From a virus, in IMG/VR virus record IMGVR_UViG_3300044640_002114, positions 1-41,169 of that record: a stretch of 41,169 nt of DNA. One strand, 5' to 3'. The position numbers and the translations under genes are program-made. Positions 1 to 7,229 of the stretch are shown here, one piece after another (the stretch's first letter is position 1; every line of letters starts with the position of its first letter). The notes under the pieces were generated by a model. That model was not told where the DNA came from and did no database searches. It saw only the letters and a program-made list of their open reading frames with translations.

Positions 1-127
1 AAACGACAATCAGATCAGGTTTACCACAAGCAACATGGAGACAGTTAAACTATGGGGTTCAACCTACTAAGTCGACAACTGTTCAAATTACTGATTCTAT
101 CGGTATGCTTGAAAACTATTCTCAAGT
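1..127. repeat. Terminal direct repeat, left copy (assembly overlap)
   Basis: These 127 bases are identical to the last 127 bases of the window. Both copies lie inside the major capsid gene, in the same reading frame, so joining the ends restores one gene. A length of exactly 127 is a common maximum k-mer in short-read assemblers. I therefore read it as the overlap of a circular or circularly permuted genome, not as a biological terminal repeat. Confidence 0.93.
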
Positions 128-836
128 TGATAAGTCTCTTGCAGATTTAAACGGGAACTCAGCAGAATTTAGAATGTCGGAAGACATGGCTTTCATTGAA
201 GGCATGAACCAAGACTTTGCACAGACTCTTTTCTATGGTGACACGAAAGTTAATCCAGAGAAATTCATGGGATTAGCTCCACGCTTTTCTCAAAAATCAG
301 GTGCAGAAAACGGCGCGAACGTACTTCTTGGCGGAGGTTCGGGATCAACAAACACTTCAGTTTGGTTAATCGCTTGGGGCCCTAACACAATTCACGGAAT
401 CTATCCAAAAGGATCTAAAGCCGGAATCTTCTCAGAAGACAAAGGTCAACAAACAGTTTTAGACCCTAACGGCGGGATGTATGAAGCATATAGAAAGCAT
501 TACAAGTGGGATGCCGGTCTAGTTCTTCGTGACTGGAGATATGTTGTCCGTATCGCAAACATTGACGTAAATGCTTTAACTAAAAACGCTGCTTCAGGTG
601 CAGATCTTATCGACTTAATGGCGCAAGCTCTTGAGCAGATCCAAGATTTAACTAAAGGGAAGCCAGTATTCTACGTTAACAGAACAGTAAAATCTTTCTT
701 AAGACGTCAAATGATGAACAAGTCAAACGTACAATTAACTCTTCAAGATGTTGCCGGTAAATCGGTAATGATGTTCGACGGAGTTCCAGTAAGACGTTGT
801 GACAAACTTCTTTCAACTGAGTCAACTATTTCATAA
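1..836 (+). CDS. Major capsid protein, 3' part (split by contig ends)
   Basis: This is the main part of the phage head protein. The gene begins at 40886 and is interrupted by the contig junction. Joined across the 127-base overlap it encodes 330 residues, a usual size for an HK97-fold capsid protein of BPP-1-type podoviruses. The start MATLATNALTLLDHAKRLDP and the later 'LPTGHKTTIRSGLPQATWR' stretch are familiar from this family. The part here is open in frame from base 3 to the TAA at 834-836. It is followed by a GC-rich hairpin and then the cement protein gene. The scaffold gene lies just upstream of the 5' part. Identification rests on recalled family similarity plus position in a head gene cluster. 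Confidence 0.9.
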   Translation, partial: TTIRSGLPQATWRQLNYGVQPTKSTTVQITDSIGMLENYSQVDKSLADLNGNSAEFRMSEDMAFIEGMNQDFAQTLFYGDTKVNPEKFMGLAPRFSQKSGAENGANVLLGGGSGSTNTSVWLIAWGPNTIHGIYPKGSKAGIFSEDKGQQTVLDPNGGMYEAYRKHYKWDAGLVLRDWRYVVRIANIDVNALTKNAASGADLIDLMAQALEQIQDLTKGKPVFYVNRTVKSFLRRQMMNKSNVQLTLQDVAGKSVMMFDGVPVRRCDKLLSTESTIS

Positions 837-844
837 TTAAAATC

Positions 845-868
845 GGAGGGAGAAATCCCTCCTTAAAA
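845..868 (+). terminator. Hairpin after the capsid gene, weak terminator or processing site
   Basis: A perfect 6-bp stem, GGAGGG at 845-850 and CCCTCC at 857-862, encloses the loop AGAAAT, eight bases after the capsid stop. It is followed only by TTAAAACTTTT, so the U-tract is poor. It may stabilise the capsid message or reduce read-through. The same stem recurs at 1449-1464. Confidence 0.5.
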
Positions 869-884
869 CTTTTGGAGAATTAAA

Positions 885-1277
885 ATGATTAAAGATAAAT
901 TATTAGAACTTTCGGCGGCTCAAGCGGTAACAACTTCAGCAGCTTCAACAAACGTAATCAACCAAGGCGCTGGATCAGCTGTAGGCCCTGACGCTTATAT
1001 CGTTTGCCAAGTTAGAGCAGCGGTAACGGCTGCAGGTGCTGCGACTGTTAACTTCGTTATTCAAACTTCAGTTGATGAGAATTTCACTTCACCAATCGTT
1101 CTTTTTGATTCAGGTGCAATTGGAAAAGCTGCACTTGTAGCAAACTCAGAACCATTAAAAATTAAATTCCCTAACGTATCTAAACAATTCATTAGAGGAT
1201 TTTATACAGTTGGAACAGGCCCGTTAACTGCAGGCGCTTTCGATTTATTCATCGTTGATGAAGCGGACATTAAGTAA
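885..1277 (+). CDS. Bbp16-like capsid cement protein
   Basis: This 130-residue protein is predicted to decorate and stabilise the capsid shell from outside, as Bbp16 does in Bordetella phage BPP-1. It follows the major capsid gene directly, the usual place for this family. The sequence is rich in Ala, Val and Thr. It has a conserved-looking early segment (LLELSAAQAVTTSAASTNVI), a central 'VNFVIQTSVDENFTSP' segment and a C-terminal 'GFYTVGTGPLTAGAFDLFIV' segment, which suggests a beta-rich fold. The start is supported by TGGAG a few bases upstream. The gene sits between two GC-rich hairpins with the same stem sequence, which may set a separate transcript level for this abundant protein. Confidence 0.82.
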   Translation: MIKDKLLELSAAQAVTTSAASTNVINQGAGSAVGPDAYIVCQVRAAVTAAGAATVNFVIQTSVDENFTSPIVLFDSGAIGKAALVANSEPLKIKFPNVSKQFIRGFYTVGTGPLTAGAFDLFIVDEADIK

Positions 1278-1279
1278 TT

Positions 1280-1444
1280 ATGAAAATAAAACTTATTGCC
1301 AATAAAGAAAGTTATGGGTTCCTGGGAAAACTTTGGGCCAAAGGTGATGTTGTTGAAGTTGAAAAAGGGACTAAATATCCTGAAGATCACTTCGATTTAA
1401 TAACGCCTCCAGAGATCAAGAAACCAAAAAAAGAAGAAAAGTAA
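1280..1444 (+). CDS. Small hypothetical protein after the cement protein
   Basis: This 54-residue protein begins MKIKLIANKESYGFLGKLWA and ends in a charged tail KKPKKEEK. Its ATG is two bases after the cement protein stop, so it is probably translated together with it. The central 'KGDVVEVEKGTKYPEDHFDL' looks like the small head-completion or decoration-associated proteins often found here in tailed phages, but I cannot assign a family. A strong terminator follows within 30 bases, so this is the last gene of the capsid transcript block. Confidence 0.65.
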   Translation: MKIKLIANKESYGFLGKLWAKGDVVEVEKGTKYPEDHFDLITPPEIKKPKKEEK

Positions 1445-1448
1445 AAAG

Positions 1449-1472
1449 GGAGGGGCAACCCTCCTTTTTTTT
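1449..1472 (+). terminator. Rho-independent terminator after the capsid genes
   Basis: GGAGGG (1449-1454), the GNRA-type tetraloop GCAA, and CCCTCC (1459-1464) are followed by eight T. The upstream A-run can extend the stem. This is the strongest terminator signal in the late operon. It probably makes the downstream tail genes less expressed than the capsid genes. Confidence 0.85.
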
Positions 1473-1483
1473 AGGGAATGATT

Positions 1484-2074
1484 ATGTCGTCAATAGTTGA
1501 AATTTGTAACTTAGCACTTAATCATATCGGAGCTAAGTCTATAACCTCACTTGATGAGGCTTCAGAGAGCGCAAGAAAATGCAAGCTTGTCTATGAACCA
1601 TTAAGAGATTCAGTTCTTAGAGGATCGGCATGGAACTTTGCAACTGCAATAGAACAATTGGCCCCTTTAGATGAAGAGGTTCCAGGTTGGAATTTTCTCT
1701 ATACGGAACCGAATCGATGTTTGAAAATCAGAAAAATATTTAACGAAACAAGTTTATCAGATCCAAGGCCAGTAGATCACAAGTTGATGCTATCGCCTGA
1801 CACTAAGACAAAATCAATTGCAACAAATTTAGAGCTCGCTTGGTGCGAGTTCACATATAAAGTCACCGATCCCAATGTTTACGATCCACAATTCATTGAA
1901 GCTTTATCTTATAGAATTGGCGCTTCGTTGGCCCAATCTCTCGCAGGAAACATTCAGCTAGGACAAGCGTTGCTTCAAATGTCGATGTCTATTTCAGATA
2001 AGGCCGTGCTTGAAAATTCAAAAGAAGGATCGCAAACAAAGGCAAATTATTCAAGTCTTATAGAGGCAAGATAA
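1484..2074 (+). CDS. Tail tubular protein A-like head-tail adaptor
   Basis: This 196-residue protein is predicted to sit under the portal as the adaptor or gatekeeper ring of the short tail (T7 gp11-like role). The opening 'IVEICNLALNHIGAKSITSL' and the nearby 'CKLVYEPLRDSVLRGSAWNF' are characteristic of podovirus adaptor proteins. An ATG lies six bases earlier at 1478, but AGGGA at 1473-1477 is correctly spaced only for 1484. The gene directly precedes the nozzle gene with a two-base gap, matching the T7 gp11-gp12 order. It is the first gene after the capsid terminator. Confidence 0.8.
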   Translation: MSSIVEICNLALNHIGAKSITSLDEASESARKCKLVYEPLRDSVLRGSAWNFATAIEQLAPLDEEVPGWNFLYTEPNRCLKIRKIFNETSLSDPRPVDHKLMLSPDTKTKSIATNLELAWCEFTYKVTDPNVYDPQFIEALSYRIGASLAQSLAGNIQLGQALLQMSMSISDKAVLENSKEGSQTKANYSSLIEAR

Positions 2075-2076
2075 AA

Positions 2077-4374
2077 ATGGCAGTTTATACTATTCAACCA
2101 ACCTTCTCAGGTGGAGAGTTTTCACCTTCACTTTACTCCAGGGTAGACGTTCAAAAGTATTCCACCGGATTAAAGAAGCTTAAAAACTTTATCGTCCACC
2201 CTCATGGCGGAACTTCTAATCGTCCAGGAATGGAGTTTCTTCAGAAGGCTAAATATCCTAATAAAAAAACTAGACTTATACCTTTTGAATTTTCATTATC
2301 CCAGGCATATGTTTTAGAATTCGGCGAAGAATATGTTAGATTTAGAAGAGATGGCGGGTTGATCTTAACGCCGTTATCGGCAATATTCGAAGTCGCGACA
2401 CCCTATCAAGAGGAAGATCTAGCGGATATTAAGTTCACACAATCGGCCGATGTTTTATTTCTGTTCCATCCAAATTATCCAATTAAAAGATTAACCCGTT
2501 ATTCAGATAACGAATGGATCTTTGATGATTTTCCATTTATTAATGGGCCTTTTATGCCCGAAAAAAAAACGTCGACAATATCCTTCGTTTCGCCAGGAAT
2601 GGGTGGCTTTCCTGTTTCGACAGGTCTTCTCTTAAAGGGCTTTGCGTGTCCAATTACTACAGTAGAGAATTTTTTCCAAACAGGGCATCTAGGGAGCTTG
2701 ATTAAAATAAATCAATTTATTCAAAGCGGATCAATTACAAATACAATTACGGGGAATGTCTATGTCCCATCCACTCGCTTAATTGTTAAAGGAACCTGGA
2801 GACTCGCAACAAGGGGAACATGGGCCGGACAGCTTGCAGTGCTAAGATCAGTCCCAGGCTCATATGTAGGGTGGGAGATATTAAAAACATTTACTCACAA
2901 TTCAACCGATTTCAATATTGATGCCTTTGGATCGGAAGATGAAATATGTCACATGGCGATTGGAATGGATCTTTGGGGTGGAGGCACTTGTTATGCGGAT
3001 CTATCTTGCGATTCATTCAATACTGAAGGGGTTGTTAAGGTCACGAGTGTAACAAATGTAAATACAGCTAACATTGAAGTGATTTCTCCGGTTTTGGCAT
3101 ACAATGCGATAAATTCCTGGCAAGAGGGATCTTGGTCAACGCAAAGAGGGTTTCCTATTTGTGGCGGATTCTATCAAGACAGACTTGTTGCCGCTGCAAC
3201 TCCAAGCGAACTTCAAACTGTTTGGACTTCAAAAACAGGAAACTATTTTGACTTTGGCACAACTTCTCCACTCGAGGACACTGATAGCGTTTCGGTAAAT
3301 CTCCCATCAAGAAAGATGAATGCGATTAAAAACCTCATTCCATTATCTGAAATCTTAGCCTTCACTTCAGCTTCAGAGTGTGGAGTAGGAGAAACGGGAG
3401 GGGTTTTTAGTCCAACGACAGTTAAAACTAAAACTTACGGATACAGGGGATCAAGTGGAACAGATCCAGTAATCGTAGGCAATAGAGTCATTATGGTTCA
3501 ATCTATGGGCTCAGTTGTTCGCGACTTTGGTTATGACTTCCAGGCGGATGGGTTTACTGGAAATGATCTTTCAATTTTTTCTAATCACTTATTTAAAAAT
3601 TATGAAATTGTAGAAATGGCCTATCAACAAGAGCCGGATTCATTAGTTTGGGCCGTGCGATCAGATGGAAAGCTTCTGTCAATGACCTATATGAAAGAAC
3701 AAGATGTCGTTGCGTGGTCATGGCATGAAACTCAAGGATCAGTCGAATCTATTTGCACCATTCCTGGAGATGGCCAAAACGATCTTTATTTGGTTGTGAA
3801 TCGCGAAGGCGAAAGATTTGTTGAAAAGCTTTCAAAGAGAATCACCGGAACAGATGCAACTTATTCGACATTCCTGGATTCATTTTTAACTTATTCAGGT
3901 TCATTGACTACAACGATCACAGGGCTAGATCACTTAAACGGAAGGACTGTAAAAGCTCTTTCAGATGGAAGGGTCGTAAATAATTTAACAGTAACGGCCG
4001 GAGCGATCACGCTTCCAGTCGCCGCGAATGTTGTTCATGTTGGCCTATCATATGAATCAGACTTTCAGACTCTCGATGTCCAGGTTCCAATGGCCGATGG
4101 ATCGGGATATGGACGCCTTGTTAAAATTTCAGAAGTCTCATTTAATTTTTTAAATTCTCGCGGTGGATATATAGGGCCAGATGAAAACAACCTGGACGAG
4201 ATTATAGATTTATCTCCGCTCTATTTAACGGATCCAAAAGAATTATTCACTGGAGATTTTAAGCAAATGATTACATCCGGCTATGAACCAGGCGGATCAG
4301 TTTTCTTTAGGCAAGTTGATCCGTTGCCAGTAACAATTTTAGCAGTTCAACCAAAAACAACTATAGGGGGATAG
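2077..4374 (+). CDS. Tail tubular protein B-like nozzle protein
   Basis: This 765-residue structural protein forms the tail nozzle in related podoviruses (T7 gp12-like role). The N-terminus 'QPTFSGGEFSPSLYSRVDVQ', followed by 'GGTSNRPGMEFLQKAKYP' and 'LIPFEFSLSQAYVLEFGEEY', is typical of this family, in which the chain runs through beta-propeller-like and barrel domains. The segment 'GFPICGGFYQDRLVAAATP' near residue 360 is another recognisable family block. It lies between the adaptor and the gp13-like protein, in the order expected for a T7-like tail module. No truncation is visible. Confidence 0.85.
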   Translation: MAVYTIQPTFSGGEFSPSLYSRVDVQKYSTGLKKLKNFIVHPHGGTSNRPGMEFLQKAKYPNKKTRLIPFEFSLSQAYVLEFGEEYVRFRRDGGLILTPLSAIFEVATPYQEEDLADIKFTQSADVLFLFHPNYPIKRLTRYSDNEWIFDDFPFINGPFMPEKKTSTISFVSPGMGGFPVSTGLLLKGFACPITTVENFFQTGHLGSLIKINQFIQSGSITNTITGNVYVPSTRLIVKGTWRLATRGTWAGQLAVLRSVPGSYVGWEILKTFTHNSTDFNIDAFGSEDEICHMAIGMDLWGGGTCYADLSCDSFNTEGVVKVTSVTNVNTANIEVISPVLAYNAINSWQEGSWSTQRGFPICGGFYQDRLVAAATPSELQTVWTSKTGNYFDFGTTSPLEDTDSVSVNLPSRKMNAIKNLIPLSEILAFTSASECGVGETGGVFSPTTVKTKTYGYRGSSGTDPVIVGNRVIMVQSMGSVVRDFGYDFQADGFTGNDLSIFSNHLFKNYEIVEMAYQQEPDSLVWAVRSDGKLLSMTYMKEQDVVAWSWHETQGSVESICTIPGDGQNDLYLVVNREGERFVEKLSKRITGTDATYSTFLDSFLTYSGSLTTTITGLDHLNGRTVKALSDGRVVNNLTVTAGAITLPVAANVVHVGLSYESDFQTLDVQVPMADGSGYGRLVKISEVSFNFLNSRGGYIGPDENNLDEIIDLSPLYLTDPKELFTGDFKQMITSGYEPGGSVFFRQVDPLPVTILAVQPKTTIGG

Positions 4375-4845
4375 ATGAACTATTCAGATGGAGAGTTAGA
4401 AGTTAGGAAAACAATTAGAAGCGACATAGACGCACTAAAAGATAACTTAAGAGAACAAGATTTTAATGAAATGAAATTAATGGGAATCGAATCGATAGAG
4501 AATGCTTTGCTATTTGGCTTCGAATCTCCAGAGAGTGAATGTTTCACAGTGGTTTATCAGGGTAAAATTTCAGCTATGTTCGGGGTTGTTCCATCAGAAA
4601 ACGACGATGAAACCGCAACCATTTGGATGCTTTCAAGTAATGAGGTTAGAAAATTTCCAAAGAGATTTTTGAAGCTCGCCAAAGAATACATCGATGGACT
4701 TAGAAAGCAATATGAGACGCTTTGGAATTTTGTGCATCCTTCGAACACACTTAGCTTAAAGCTTTTAGAAATACTAAGGGCAGAGTTTAGATGGGGATTT
4801 AATAGCCCTAAAACGGACGAACCTTTTATTTTATTTTTAATCTAG
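4375..4845 (+). CDS. T7 gp13-like internal virion or assembly protein (DUF2833, GNAT-like)
   Basis: This 156-residue protein resembles the T7 gp13 / DUF2833 group, a degenerate acetyltransferase-like fold needed for correct assembly of internal proteins in T7. The pattern 'FTVVYQGKISAMFGVVP' (middle) followed by 'IWMLSSNEVRKFPKRFLKLA' and a C-terminal 'FGF/WGFNSP' type end fits that family. The ATG immediately follows the nozzle stop codon. No catalytic residues can be assigned. The position between nozzle and gp14-like protein supports the call more than any single motif. Confidence 0.72.
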   Translation: MNYSDGELEVRKTIRSDIDALKDNLREQDFNEMKLMGIESIENALLFGFESPESECFTVVYQGKISAMFGVVPSENDDETATIWMLSSNEVRKFPKRFLKLAKEYIDGLRKQYETLWNFVHPSNTLSLKLLEILRAEFRWGFNSPKTDEPFILFLI

Positions 4846-4857
4846 GAGTTTTTTAAA

Positions 4858-5385
4858 ATGTGTAGCGCAGAAGCAGCAATGGCCCCAATGAATGCACAAG
4901 CACAATATGCTCAAGGGAAACAAAATAAAGCCTATTATGATTACTTAGCGGAACAAACAAGAAAGCAATCTGAAGAGGTCGACAAGGCAACCGGTGAACA
5001 GGTTTCTGTTATTTCACAAGATGCAGGCAGGCAAACAAGTCAAGTCATCCAGGATTCAAATCAAACTATCGCGGCCCAAAAGGCGGCAATGGCAGCTAAT
5101 GGAGTCTATTCGGATTCCGCAACTTCAAACGATATTATTTCAGACACAATCGACAAAAGAGCCATTGATGAAGCTATGGTTAGATATAACGCCGATAGGG
5201 CAATTTGGCAGACTAGAAGATCAGCAATAAATCAAAAGATTGGCCTATCTTCCCAGGAGTCAGACTATCGAATCAAAGGGGCCAATGCAAAAGCTGCAGG
5301 AAAAATTGGAGCTTTTGGAACTTTGGTCGGGGGTGCTTACAGTGGGGCCGAAGGTGCTGCAAGGGCCGGAGCCGGCAAAGCTTAA
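4858..5385 (+). CDS. Internal virion protein B-like (T7 gp14-like)
   Basis: This 175-residue protein is rich in Ala, Gln and Ser and begins MCSAEAAMAPMNAQAQYAQG, as many gp14-like ejected proteins do. Such proteins leave the capsid during infection and form a channel in the outer membrane. The middle is predicted helical (Gln, Ala and Asp repeats) and the C-terminus is Gly/Ala-rich ('GAFGTLVGGAYSGAEGAARA'), compatible with membrane insertion. AGGAG lies well placed upstream of the ATG. It is followed by two larger internal-protein candidates, as in T7 (gp14-gp15-gp16). Confidence 0.7.
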   Translation: MCSAEAAMAPMNAQAQYAQGKQNKAYYDYLAEQTRKQSEEVDKATGEQVSVISQDAGRQTSQVIQDSNQTIAAQKAAMAANGVYSDSATSNDIISDTIDKRAIDEAMVRYNADRAIWQTRRSAINQKIGLSSQESDYRIKGANAKAAGKIGAFGTLVGGAYSGAEGAARAGAGKA

Positions 5386-5402
5386 ATTAAAAGGAAATAC
5401 AT

Positions 5403-7229
5403 ATGCCAAAAGTGCCAATAAGCGAAAATAGAATTCAAGCAAGATCAGTAAATGTTGAGGCCGTAAAGGTTGGAGCTCTATCTCAAGATGTTGTTGGAAA
5501 TAATGTATTTCAAGCAATGCAAGGGGCGAACGAGGTAATATCTAAGATTGGCCAGAGTGCAATTGATTATGGAGTCAGAGAGCAGGAAAAAGAAAATCAG
5601 AAAATGATTTTAAATAAAGCCAATGAAGCTATAAGAGAGATCGACAATCTCGCATATGATAGTTCTCAAGACGACACGGGAATTCCAAAGGGCCTACTAA
5701 ATAGAAAACTCGGGCAAGTAAAAGACGATTTAACAAACGAATATGACATTGGCGTTAATGATGTCTTAATGAAATATGGCGCCGACCTGGATGAAGATTC
5801 AAGAACAAAATTAAGTGCAAACATAATGGCCCACGCAAAGGGCTTGAGAGATAATGTAATCAGACATCAAGTAAAAGAAAAAGATGCTGACTATGAAAAC
5901 TCTTTTCAATCAAATTTAAAACTCCAAATAGGATCAGCAGCGAATGCGATAAATCCAGAAGCTTTAAATGAAATTGTAGACGGGATTGGTTTTAGTATTG
6001 AAACAAGTCTTAAGGCCAAAGGAATGGATCCAGCGTCTATTCAAATCGCAAAGCAAGAGGGAATTGACAAGGCCATCGGAAACAATATTTCTTCAAAGTT
6101 GGAAGTTGATCCCGCAACCGCAAAAGCAATTCTTTTAGATAATGAGTCGAAAGTTTCTCCAGAATTCTTTCAAAAAACTTTGCAAACAATAGATGGGAAG
6201 ATTTTTGAGGTTAAGAGATCGGGAATTTATAACGATGTCTTTTCAAAGATGAAGCTATCAAATGGCGAGCCGGATCTAGTTAGGATTGAAAAGGCGATTA
6301 AGTCATCAGGCCAATTCAAAAGCGAAGCAGAAAGAGAGCAAATGTTTTCTTATGCCAAAGCCAAGGCGATGGAAGACAATCAAAACAGAATGAGATACGA
6401 GCGCGACAACCTGGATCGATATCAAAATGAGATCATAGGACTTAAAAAGCAGGGCGGAACCTTAGACGATGCTTTAAAGATAGTTGGCAAATACGGCGGA
6501 GATAATTTAGACAAAAAAGAAAAAGAAGATATTGCAAAAAAACTTTTCACGGATCCATCGGCGAAGTCGGATCCATTTTTACTAGTTGAGTTTCATGAAA
6601 AGATTTTAAGCGGAAACGCTTCTAATTCAGAAATAAAGCAAGCTTTCGCAGACAACAAGATTACAGCATCCGACTTTGTTAGATTAAGCAAAGAATATCT
6701 TGGAAATAAAATCGGCGAAGATAGAAAAGATATGAAGATGGCATATGACGCCTTTAAAAATGAAGTCAATGCAAAGTTTTCAAAAAATGAAAAGGAAGAA
6801 AAGGCAGATGCCCTTTTAGTATTTAGGCAGAAAACAGAAGGCAAAACTCCAGAAGAGGCGAGACTAATTGGGAAACAGTTGCTTGAAAGCACAGTCATTA
6901 AAGAGGGCTTTCTTTGGGACACAAAAAAAGAAAATTTCAAAATAGAAAAAGAAAAGATCGATGCTAACAACGAAGCATGGGGAAAATTCTATCAAGACAT
7001 TGGCCAGAAAGAAGTCAATGCAATTGGTGGAGGCATTACCCGAAAAGAAAATCGTTCGTGGGGCATCGACGATGTAAATAAATTTGCCCAGGAATTCGGC
7101 GGAATTGATGCGATTAAGGTCGGAACACCGGTAAACAATGCGATCAGATCACTTACAGCTAAAGGAAAAATGGCAACGCCTGCAAATGTTAAAGCAGTTC
7201 TTGCGGTTTACAAGGATGGTAATTACTAA
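5403..7229 (+). CDS. Internal virion protein C-like (gp15 position), helical
   Basis: This 608-residue, Lys/Glu/Asp-rich, mostly helical protein has no motif I recognise. Its place between the gp14-like protein and a larger protein, plus long coiled-coil-like stretches, suggests an ejected core protein comparable in position to T7 gp15. AAGGAAAT precedes the ATG at a good distance. The stop overlaps the next ATG (TAATG), indicating translational coupling. The function is inferred from gene order only. Confidence 0.6.
   Translation: MPKVPISENRIQARSVNVEAVKVGALSQDVVGNNVFQAMQGANEVISKIGQSAIDYGVREQEKENQKMILNKANEAIREIDNLAYDSSQDDTGIPKGLLNRKLGQVKDDLTNEYDIGVNDVLMKYGADLDEDSRTKLSANIMAHAKGLRDNVIRHQVKEKDADYENSFQSNLKLQIGSAANAINPEALNEIVDGIGFSIETSLKAKGMDPASIQIAKQEGIDKAIGNNISSKLEVDPATAKAILLDNESKVSPEFFQKTLQTIDGKIFEVKRSGIYNDVFSKMKLSNGEPDLVRIEKAIKSSGQFKSEAEREQMFSYAKAKAMEDNQNRMRYERDNLDRYQNEIIGLKKQGGTLDDALKIVGKYGGDNLDKKEKEDIAKKLFTDPSAKSDPFLLVEFHEKILSGNASNSEIKQAFADNKITASDFVRLSKEYLGNKIGEDRKDMKMAYDAFKNEVNAKFSKNEKEEKADALLVFRQKTEGKTPEEARLIGKQLLESTVIKEGFLWDTKKENFKIEKEKIDANNEAWGKFYQDIGQKEVNAIGGGITRKENRSWGIDDVNKFAQEFGGIDAIKVGTPVNNAIRSLTAKGKMATPANVKAVLAVYKDGNY

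Noticed and set aside
5240-5431. Second frame over the end of the gp14-like gene
   Set aside because: It lacks a ribosome-binding site and a family pattern. The gp14-like frame explains the sequence.
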